Assembly: GCF_018143015.1 (NCBI RefSeq)
Contig: NC_054740.1
Coordinates: 45,439,422 to 45,503,421, forward strand
Reading direction: 5' to 3'
DNA from: Lytechinus variegatus
Taxonomy: Eukaryota; Echinodermata; Echinoidea; Temnopleuroida; Toxopneustidae
DNA length: 64,000 bases
A program made the translations under genes and the position numbers. Positions 54,401 through 62,740 of this stretch are shown piece after piece (positions within the stretch are counted from its first letter, which is position 1; each line of letters opens with the position of its first letter). The notes under the pieces were generated by a model. It saw nothing but the letters and a program-made list of their open reading frames with translations, was not told the origin of the DNA and ran no database searches.

Positions 54401-55885
54401 GCACGGCTTCTATGCCCTATAACAATAATTTTTTAAAACATGTTTGCTTTTCACAAACAAATGAATACCAATATCATTAACTATTCAAATTGATACGTAT
54501 GTTTGATTAGAAGAATAACCTCCAATGTATCTTTGTCAGCTGTGCAGTAAACTACATCCCCGATCTCGACCACCACTATGCTGATAATCAAGTATTATTG
54601 AATTAAGGCAATTTACTGCCTACAAATCCTTGTTGAACTCCTTGTCTCAGTTACAGTGTTTGACAGCAATAAAACTCTTTATCATTTGTAATGATAAAAT
54701 TTATTAATCGAACAAAATTTGAAAACATGAAATTTCATTTAATCTAAACCATGGTTTTCAAGTAATCCTTTAGGAAGCTTTTCTTTTCAAGTACGTGTAT
54801 TCTTACAGCTATATTCATTACAGCCTTTTTTATGGACTTCCAATTCGGGAGAATATGCTTTTACTTGGCACACCAAATTACAAGGAAGTTTGATTCAATT
54901 TCATTGTACCATTGTTGAATGTTAATCTTTCTTGGACAATCATAAATTATATCTTCTTATTTTGACGTCAATAATTCTGCTCTTCCATGCTGACAGCAAT
55001 TACATCCAACGTACTCAAACGCTGAATGATCCATCCAAATTTTACTTTCAAGAGTTGTCATGAAAGTTATTGTGTATGATGAGAGAAGTATTTGAACATC
55101 ACTACTTTGTTCCCTTCAAGTATGAATTCTTTTTTGTTGATTGCTTTTTCTAAACTACTCTTCTCAAGTTTAATGTGCACAACCATGACAGGAGTACTTT
55201 CTAGTACTCACCCATTGGAACCCCCTAAAAATATCTATTAACCTTGTCTCATATAAAAAACTTAGAGTTTTTACACTCATACCATCTGACCATGATGCCT
55301 CGGTAATTGTACCTCGTTTCATCATGAATTAACTATCTCCTTCACCACTTAACTTTTTGATTTGATCATAGAAAAATATTTTGACTTTTGATATCTGAAG
55401 CAAGATATTATTTTCATCCTACGATGAATCTTCCAACTTTAGTAATTCTTATCTTAACGTCGATTTTTATATATCTGGCTATTCCAGTGAGACAATTTTC
55501 GCCTCTACTGCAGCTGATGCAGAAAACCTTAAAATGATATAAAATTATCTGAGAATATTTCACTTTTATATCAATGGATTATATAGAAGTATGATATGTA
55601 CTTGATTGGAGATAATTTGCAAGATGAATCGATGAGGAATATTCCAATGATTAATTTCCTCGAATTGTTCATTGAGAAATAATTGATTAATAAATCGTTG
55701 GCTGATTCAGTCTTCCTTAATTACATTTTCATAATGTCAATTCATTCTGAAGTGTTATAAATATTTCTAATTTGGCAAGTGGCAACATCGTATGACCATA
55801 TTAAGATAACACGATCTTTATGAGATCATTATGGGAGATAACTTTCAAATTGTTTGAAATTGACTTCTGATGTGTGGCTTTGAAC
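51433..55885 (+). other. DIRS-like element interior, no recognisable ORF
   Basis: AT-rich with only short frames, none with RT, RNase H, gag, methylase or recombinase motifs I can recognise. A GC-richer stretch with small inverted words is at 51,470-51,720 (GGTCTCCTTCAGCCCTGC; AGGGCGCTGATGCCCTA and AGGGCGCTGCCCTA). Confidence 0.5.
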
Positions 55886-56002
55886 ATGCTATCCTCTGAA
55901 GACTTATACGAATGTTACGTAATAGAATTCGTAAATTATACAAATAGTATGAAGTATAATTGGAATTCTATTAGTAATAATGAAGTATAAGTCGAGGAGG
56001 AT
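55886..56002. repeat. Internal complementary region (ICR)
   Basis: 55,886-55,925 is the complement of 51,275-51,314; 55,926-55,930 is AATTC; 55,931-56,002 is the complement of 56,613-56,684. By eye there is no mismatch. In DIRS replication the ICR templates the joining of the two ends into a circle. Confidence 0.9.
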
Positions 56003-56127
56003 CCCACCCTGCATCAAAACAATTTTATTCCCTCCCGATTATACAGAAGTCAATTTTGAGATGCAGAACTTATTTTGTGGGAATATAGCGCCATCTATCT
56101 AGAAATACTCTATTCTGAGGCACATTG

Positions 56128-56349
56128 TTATTATCATTATTATCCCCGACTTAAGCACGAGCTGCCTTTTAGCGCTCAGTACAATCAAGGGGTTGATCCT
56201 GTCGGATATACCCATTCGTCTCACCTGGGTTGAGTGCAGCAGATGGTGGGTATATTTATTGCAGAAGGAAAACACATCATGCCTGGAATTCGAACCCAAG
56301 TCCGTCTGATTGAAAGACGAGAGTCTTAACTACTAGACCACGGCGCCCC
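56128..56349 (-). mobile_element. tRNA-derived SINE inside the DIRS-like element
   Basis: Minus strand head GGGGCGCCGTGGTCTAGTAG with A box TGGTCTAGTAGTTAAGAC (56,323-56,340) and B box GGGTTCGAATTCC (56,285-56,297), tRNA-Glu/Asp-like. The central domain contains CTGCACTCAACCCAGGTGAG (about 56,217-56,236), and it ends in an ATA/AT-rich tail (GATAATAATGATAATAAC). Shares the central domain with the SINE at 62,361-62,666. Inserted between the ICR and the right terminal repeat. Confidence 0.85.
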
Positions 56350-56484
56350 ATTAAAACACATACAACAAATTTCTACAAACCAAATGATTATTTGGTGTGT
56401 ACATCTTGAAAAAATTACTTAAGTGAATTGGGAAGTAATCCTGTTTTTAGTTGTTTACAAGATCTTTGTGTTTTGTATGACCTT

Positions 56485-56684
56485 AGCCGTCTTTGAAAAG
56501 ATGGTTCCTATTCATTGGTTAGGGCCTTTTATAGAGAACTGGTCCTGTGTGGAATTTTGATTGCTTTGAATTCCATTGTGTGAATTTCACTGCCTAACAC
56601 CTGGGAAATGCTATCCTCCTCGACTTATACTTCATTATTACTAATAGAATTCCAATTATACTTCATACTATTTGTATAATTTAC
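56485..56684 (+). repeat. DIRS-like right inverted terminal repeat
   Basis: Reverse complement of the left repeat across the 122-base inner part; its outer 72 bases (56,613-56,684) are longer than and different from the left outer end, as in DIRS elements. Confidence 0.88.
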
Positions 56685-56775
56685 GAATTGTTCGCTTTTC
56701 CCGTTTCGACGTCACATTTTTCCTCAGAAGTTGCTTGTCGTTGTCTCTTAAGTCTCACTTTTACCCATCTTCAGT
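56685..56775 (-). pseudogene. LINE 2 ORF1 N-terminal fragment
   Basis: Minus strand: an open frame reads RLKRQRQATSEEKCDVETG up to the DIRS-like element and joins in frame with TATPREKV at 51,269. An ATG (MGKSE) lies a few codons upstream but in another frame. Beyond 56,775 no LINE sequence is recognised. Confidence 0.5.
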
Positions 56776-57043
56776 TATTTTATGACTCACGATGCAGAAA
56801 ATAGACTTTTGGCCGAAATTTCAAAGTTAAAAACGGAGCTCAATAAAAAAAAACCCTGCTACTTAGCTAGACATCAAGGGCGCCCTCGAATTTTTTTAAA
56901 AGTTGCGAGCGAGCATTTTAAAAAAGAAAAATCAAATTTTGTGATAGATTTCGACAAAATATTCAAAATGATATATTTCACCCTTTACTTTCCTTTTCCT
57001 TTTTTTTCTTGGTCGTGATTTTTTTTTTTTTTTTCAGGGAGGG
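56776..57043. other. Spacer (possible LINE 2 5' UTR)
   Basis: No convincing gene; ends in a T run (57,020-57,034). Confidence 0.35.
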
Positions 57044-57051
57044 GGCAAGAG

Positions 57052-57339
57052 CATTGGCGGCGGAAGGCAAAAAAATTAGGGGGGTCCACCTGAATTTATC
57101 CACCTAAATCTTAGAAGGGACCACAAAAATTTCCATTAAAAAAAAATGTTGTCAACCACAATTTTAGGGGGGCCACAACAATTTTAAGGGGGGGTTCTAC
57201 CTGAATTTAGGAGGGACGCAGGAAAAAAATTGACAAGCAAAAAAAAAAAAAAAAGATTCTCATCAAAAAATTTAGGGGGGGACTGTCCCCCACCTCAAAT
57301 TTAGGGGGTCCCCCTATCCCCCCGCTTCCACCGCCTATG
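57052..57339. mobile_element. 288 bp hAT-like MITE, 8 bp duplication
   Basis: Flanked by GGCAAGAG at 57,044-57,051 and 57,340-57,347. Inverted ends CATTGGCGGCGGAAGG and (inverted) CATAGGCGGTGGAAGC. The interior consists of G-run/A-run words (TTTAGGGGGG), repeated several times. No coding capacity. Confidence 0.9.
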
Positions 57340-57479
57340 GGCAAGAGTCCTTCAAGCCCCCCCCCCCCTCCATCTGTACGAAACTGCTTATATACCCCCA
57401 CTCACACGAATTATCAAACTTAATGCACAAAGGATTTCCTTCAGAAGTATATTATAGAAATGAACATATTGTTTTCTTG

Positions 57480-57835
57480 TTTCAAAGGGCACTCGTCATG
57501 GTGACCATAAAACAGATCCTCAGGTGAAAGGGGCACAAAACAAGTTCTTTAGGAGCACTTTTCTTGGGTAAAAGGGGCCAGTGATTCAAGAAAGGGCACT
57601 TTCAAGAAGGCGAGGGGGCACTTTGTAACACATGAAACGGGCCCTCAGGTGGAAGGGCACAAAACACGTTTGGGGGGACATTTTGGGGTAAAAAATTGCA
57701 TATAAGGAAGAGCACTAATTGGTAACACCTAAAAGAGGTTCTCATCAGGTGAAAGGGACACAGTACACGTATGTGAGGAGGCATTTTTCTTGCATAAAAA
57801 GACACTTTTTAGTGCTTCAAAAAGTAGGGGGAATT
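57480..57835. repeat. Three-copy ~115-130 bp tandem repeat
   Basis: Units contain CCTCAGGTG(G)AAAGGGCACA, a CACGTTTGGGGG-like word and CATTTTTCTTGGGTAAAA, starting near 57,518, 57,640 and 57,738. Similar G-rich words occur in other hAT-like MITE interiors here. Confidence 0.7.
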
Positions 57836-58757
57836 TTGCCCCCCTCCCCCAGCTTCCAAAAAAAATTCTTTTGGTACAAAGTATAAACTTACGCTTAAGA
57901 AAAAGGTAAAGCTTAATCCTCTGATAATGTGATTTTATTTTTTCTGGATAATTAATATAATTCACCACTAACCAGAGAATTCCTTCATGTCTTTCATTTG
58001 TGTCCATATATTATTTGTACAGAGCTAAAATGAAAGGGATTTGGAATTGGCAAAATTCAAAATGAGACGGAGATCGAGAGAGGGAAAGAGTGATGAGAAG
58101 TGGGTTGAAAAGAGAGGAGAAAGAAATGAAGGGGCACATATGAAGAGATAATTTATAGGGGGTGGAAAGAGAGCTGATGTTGGAAGTAGGAACAAAAGGG
58201 GTGGAAGAGAAATAAGACGAGATTTTTGGAAACCAGGAGACAGATAACAAGTGGGAAAAGAAGAAGGAAATATATGAAACGTTAAGTTGCAAAAGGGACC
58301 AGGGCCACTCCATGAAAATCATTTTTTTTCTCCCATATTGCAATATTTTTATGCGAAAATGAATTTTCATGATACCCTACCATGAGAAATTTAAAATTGG
58401 GTGTAAAAGAAATCTACTCATCTTCATATTTGTTAAGATATTATTTTCCAGAAAAATTATATATATGGACCTTACCCCTTTTGAAAAAAGGTGAATTTTC
58501 TCTTTTTAGTTCACTTTTTATGGGAATTTCAACTTTTCTATGGTATCATCTTACAGAGCTACTAAAAATCAATTAAGACATAAAAATCAAATTTGATTAA
58601 AAATGGACCTAACCCCTTTTAAAAGTGAGCTCTTCATATGTAGGAGAAAGGCGGCACAAAAGAACATGTGTGGGAAAATGATTAAATGGAAAAAGAAAAC
58701 AGAGTACCAAATGCTGGAGAATAAAGGGGACAGGAAACATATTGAACATGATAAACT
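57836..58757. other. Spacer: C-run fragment, purine-rich tract, AT-rich sequence
   Basis: 57,836-57,865 has a C-run word like MITE cores. 58,060-58,280 is strongly purine-rich (GAGAGAGGGAAAGAGTG). ATGGACCTTACCCCTTTTGA at 58,465 recurs diverged as ATGGACCTAACCCCTTTTAA at 58,602. I see no gene. Confidence 0.45.
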
Positions 58758-58886
58758 GGGGCCTATTTCATCATGAGTTACAAGTATGGTAACTACGAAT
58801 ACCAATCATAATCAAGGTTCCCACGGTTATCACAATTATAGCGATGTTTAAATAGCTCAGTGTAATTCATTAATGAAACGGACGCC
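58758..58886. mobile_element. Small hairpin MITE
   Basis: GGGGCCTATTTCATCATGAGTTA and, inverted at the right end, GGCGTCCGTTTCATTAATGA form imperfect inverted termini of ~25 bases. Confidence 0.5.
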
Positions 58887-59238
58887 AGAAGAAACCAGGC
58901 ACGGGGATCCATGAATTTTTTTTTTTTTGCTTCTCGAAATTTGTAACAAGAAATGACTCTTTTAGTGGTGAAAGTTATTTTTTCAGTATTTATACTCAAC
59001 CAGTGAAATGAATACCATCATTGTAATAACCATGATTTGCCCCCACCCCCCCCCCCCTCCCCCCAATAAGGAAGAAAACAAAACTTTTGGGTCAGTACAA
59101 CAGCCACCTTTGATATTTCCACGTTCTCTGCCGGCTATCTAGAGTTGAGATTCTTTACAACTAAGATTGCTGGTATATCTTAACATGTGAAAATTTGAGG
59201 ATGGCAAAAGCACTAGACCTTTTTACCTAATCGCGACT

Positions 59239-59398
59239 TGGGTCCCGTAACACAAAGTTTGGCGATTAATCGCTAATTTCAAAGGACGATTCTGATTAGT
59301 TCATAGTCAGTCTACTTAGCAAAATGCGCATTCAACGATGATCTTGATTGGTCATTTCATTTAGCGATTAATCGCTAACCTTTGTGTTACGGCGCCCT
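59239..59398. mobile_element. 160 bp hairpin MITE (CGTAACACAAAG ends)
   Basis: The left end TGGGTCCCGTAACACAAAG and the inverted right end AGGGCGCCGTAACACAAAG both continue to GCGATTAATCGCTAA, itself a palindrome. The arms are ~40 bases. No gene. Confidence 0.85.
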
Positions 59399-59929
59399 AA
59401 TCTACTCTTTTCATCTTCCCCTTTAGAATTAGCATAGGCCTATAAGACGCAATACATACATTGTTTTGTTTTTAAGTGATATCGCTTGTGATATCGATAC
59501 TTTATAAAGCGCAACGTATCGTCTCAGATTTGCGCTTCCTTGATTCGCTAAATCCTTCGCGTCACGAGCGCGTAACAAAATGAATACATTAATGAATTTT
59601 CCAAGTTGACCTTTGTCATTGCGCTGATGTGCGTATTGTCTAATACACGTACAAATCCACAGTTGACGAGGGAGCATCATACGAAATTAATATTAATGAG
59701 GGCTTATTTTAGCTTCTAATGGATTAAACAAAATGGCGGTAGCTTCGGGGGCCTGGTCATTTCCGGCCTAAAAATTGTTATTATTAGCATACTTTAAAAT
59801 CAAGTGCAGGATAGCTATCTAACTAAATTTAAATTAATGTAAGCCCGAATCATATTTTCCGACCAAAAAAGTCATATTTTTTTCACCTTATAGCAATTAA
59901 TAGGATAGTATCCGACTCAACCATATTAC
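59399..59929. other. Non-coding spacer
   Basis: No gene seen. It contains the word ATGAGGGCTTATTTT (59,696-59,710), whose complement also occurs at 29,326-29,340 next to the first GCGAGC array. Confidence 0.4.
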
Positions 59930-60486
59930 TGATGTGAGCGCGATGCACGAAGTGATTTTTTTATATTCAGATCTGGAAACTGGATCTTTCAAGCACTTTT
60001 GAAATAAAAAACAAGCAGTTTATGTCAATCAGAAATGCGAGCGCAAAGCGCGAGCTAATTTTCTTTTAAAGATTTAAACCTACAAATTATGAAAAAATTA
60101 TAAAAAATTATTTGATTTATATATTTCGATCTAAAAAGTGAAAACAAATTTAAACACGTTTTGAAATAAAGAAATGGCTGTGTATTTCTGCAAAGCGCGA
60201 GCGATTTTTTTTTATTTTTATACTATGACCTGAAAATTTTGCTGTTTTTCCAATTATTCCCCTCCCTTCCATCATTTGTTTTTCTTCCTCGTCCTATTTT
60301 TTTTCCTATTTTTCTCCTCACCTTCCTATTTAGCGCCGCCAATAGGGAGTGGGCCACCGCTTCGCCCCCTTGATCTACCAATGATGACCCCTCCCACGGC
60401 AGGAATTTTGTGCAAAAATGGAATATCAGTCTCGTTAACAGAGTATTTAAAAATAATTTTTGGGGATTAAACATAGTTATAATTCA
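59930..60486. repeat. Degenerate GCGAGCGC tandem repeats and C/T-rich tract
   Basis: Units with a GTGAGCGCGATGCACGAAG or ATGCGAGCGCAAAGCGCGAG word plus TTTTTTATATTCAGATCTGG occur at 59,935, 60,050 and 60,190. 60,245-60,335 is pyrimidine-rich and 60,335-60,470 contains a hAT-core-like stretch (GTGGGCCACCGCTTCGCC). Confidence 0.6.
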
Positions 60487-60494
60487 CTGCGAAG

Positions 60495-61832
60495 CAGTGG
60501 CGTACCGTGGGTCATGGCGTGGGGGGAGGCACCATCAAAAATTTTGAGTCACCTAGTGAGCGCGCGAACCGCGCTCAGTTGCCAGGTATACTGACCTAAA
60601 AGAGACATTTTAAGGACAGTGCCATTAAATGGATATGTATCACACTGACCAAATAATGGGAGCGCGAAGCACGAGCTGATTTTTTTTTTTATATTCAGAT
60701 CTAGAAAGGGACATTAAAGCAAATTTTTGTTATTATGTTACATACCTGTGTCGCTAAACAAACAATACGAGCGCGAAGCACAAGCTGGTTTTTTTTGTAT
60801 ATATTGACTCCAAACAGGGACATTTTAAGGACTATATTTTAGTAATCAATTTAGAGTATTCTTATCTCACCATATTCATCCAATGCGAGTGCCAAGCGCA
60901 TACTGATTTTGTTAGAATTATATCTAAACACAGAAAGCACTTGTAGTCATTGTAATCATGATTATCATACGCATCTCATGAATGAAATATTGCGAGAGCG
61001 AAGCGCGAGCTATAAATATAGGAAATTTTTTCCTGAAGAGGGGCATTCTAGGCTTGTTTGTAGAAATTCACTAAGACCACACGCATTTCACTAACCAAAT
61101 GATGCGAGCGCGATCTGAAAATTTTTGATATTCAGATCAGAAAAAAGGGAATTTAAGGACTGATTTTAGGAATTCATTAAGAGCAGACATATTTCACCAA
61201 TCCTTTAATACGAACGTAAGCAGGGACAAGGAATGTTTTAAATAAGACCTTGGGCCCGTTTCATAAAACTCTTTACCTAAAAAAAACTCGGGTTGTTTTT
61301 TACCGGAGTTTTGTCCTGTGTTAAAGTCAATGGCAGAAATCAGACTAACCTTACTTTTCAGTTTTTACCAGAGTTTTCTAGGTAAAAAGTTTTATGCGGG
61401 GTGATGTAGTCATGAATAGAAGCATATGTCACTACACAAAACAATAACAGCTCGAACTGCAAGGAAACATATTTGGTATAAATTGAGTTTGATTTGACAA
61501 CGTCATGTCTCTCAAATATACTGGAAAACAATAAAATTCCGAACCAAATATTTGATCTGTTACATCTAGTTACATCAAGTTACATCAGACAAAGTGAGCA
61601 CCAGGAACAATGAAGCCATATGCCCTGAGGAAATTATGTTTCATAAAGTTATGAAAAAAATGTTTATTTATGTAATATACAGTAATATAACATAATTATA
61701 ATATCATTTACAATTAATAATTTCTTCTTTCCCACTACGTTTCTCTTCCTTTCTCCCTCTTTTTATCCCTTTTCCCGTTTTTTTGACAACCGATGGGGGG
61801 GCACGTGCCCCCCCCCCGTAGTTACGCCACTG
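60495..61832. mobile_element. 1.34 kb hAT-like element carrying the GCGAGC tandem array
   Basis: Flanked by CTGCGAAG at 60,487-60,494 and 61,833-61,840. Ends CAGTGGCGTACCGTGGG and (inverted) CAGTGGCGTAACTACGGG. Inside, 60,540-61,235 is an array of ~110-130 bp units with GAGCGCGAAGCACGAGCTGA and TTTTATATTCAGATCTA...GGGACATTTTAAGGAC. Then come a nested hairpin MITE (61,252-61,402), an AT-rich part and a T/C tract. No transposase. Confidence 0.88.
61252..61402. mobile_element. ~150 bp hairpin MITE nested in the hAT-like element
   Basis: GGGCCCGTTTCATAAAACTC followed by TTTACCTAAAAAAAACTC is mirrored at the right end (inverted: CACCCCGCATAAAACTTTTT, ACCTAGAAAACTC). Confidence 0.75.
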
Positions 61833-61840
61833 CTGCGAAG

Positions 61841-62184
61841 GATTAATCATAACTCATGAAAACTATTTACTGAGTACGCGAACAATGAACAATATTCTTA
61901 TGCTCCAAGTGAAATTGGAATAAAGGGAAAATGAATTGGTTTAACAATGGTATGTTTTTACGGGGTATGGACCATTCTCGTCTACCATCTATGCACTCAA
62001 TTTACTTATAAGTATCCAGAGGCGATTTTCTTTTTTCGGCATTTTTATTAGTTATGAAATTGACAATGGCCATCGATGTCACCAATGTCATCATTCTTTG
62101 GCTGGCACATGGGGCTAGATGCGAGATCGAGAATTGTCGGGCCGATATGCCCTTTTTTCCTATCCAAGTTCTTAACAAAAACTA

Positions 62185-62235
<51 letters not shown>

Positions 62236-62360
62236 TTATTTATTTATATATATACATATATATTTCGAAATTCGAGGATACATGTGCATAATTTCGATTT
62301 TGAATTATGCATTTTTTTCCATAATAAAAGACCACAAATAGAAGGGGGGACATTTGATAT
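61841..62360. other. Spacer with (TA)n microsatellite
   Basis: A (TA)n run at 62,190-62,231 followed by TTTATTTATTTATTTATA. The frames across it are repeat artefacts. No gene. Confidence 0.55.
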
Positions 62361-62666
62361 TAATAATAATAATAATAATAATAATAGAGGTATATTTACC
62401 CAGGGTAGCCACTTCAGTTCCGAAAACTGTTCTCCCAGCGGGCCCTACTGTTATTATTACCCGGCTAAGCTAGGCTACCTATTCAAGTGCACACAGCTTT
62501 TTGAGGAATAACTTCCTGCCGGTACCCATTTACCTCACCTGGGTCGAGTGCAGCACACTGTGGATGCATTCCTTGCTGAAGGAAATTACGCCATGGCTGG
62601 GATTTGAACCCACGACCCTCTGTTTCAAAGTCCGAAGACTAATCCACTGGGCCACGACGCTCCACC
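62361..62666 (-). mobile_element. tRNA-derived SINE with (ATT)n tail
   Basis: Minus strand: head GGTGGAGCGTCGTGGCCCAG, A box TGGCCCAGTGGATTAGTC, B box GGGTTCAAATCCC (62,599-62,611). The central domain CTGCACTCGACCCAGGTGAG (about 62,537-62,556) is followed by AAATGGGTACCGGCAGGAAG, and a unique part leads to the (ATT)n tail (62,361-62,386). Same superfamily as the SINE at 56,128-56,349, different head and 3' part. Confidence 0.88.
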
Positions 62667-62740
62667 TTCCCCCCCCCCCCCCACCTTTCCAAAATGGTAA
62701 GGGGGACGCGTCCCCCCTGTCCCCATGGATTCCGCCCATG
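62667..62740 (-). mobile_element. hAT-like MITE end fragment
   Basis: Minus strand from 62,740: CATGGGCGGAATCCATGGGG, then G- and C-run words with GGGACGCGTCCCCC. No partner end identified; the SINE begins directly at its other side. Confidence 0.5.

Larger units (their letters stand above)
51275..56684 (+). mobile_element. Non-autonomous DIRS-like retrotransposon
   Basis: Inverted terminal repeats at 51,275-51,427 and about 56,485-56,684: the inner 122 bases (51,305-51,426) are identical to their partner, the outer ends differ (40 versus 72 bases). An internal region (55,886-56,002) is exactly complement(left outer end), then AATTC, then complement(right outer end), the internal complementary region that defines DIRS. 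GAATT flanks the element at 51,270-51,274 and 56,685-56,689. DIRS families replicate through a circle and a tyrosine recombinase. Removing the element restores LINE 2 ORF1. No gag, RT, RNase H or recombinase frame is visible in 4.4 kb, so it would depend on another copy. Confidence 0.82.

Noticed and set aside
51275..56684. LTR retrotransposon with 5 bp duplication
   Set aside because: The terminal repeats are inverted, not direct, and an internal complementary region joins both outer ends, which LTR elements lack.
62054..62341. 95-codon frame
   Set aside because: Half of it is a (TA)n microsatellite translated as Tyr-Ile repeats.
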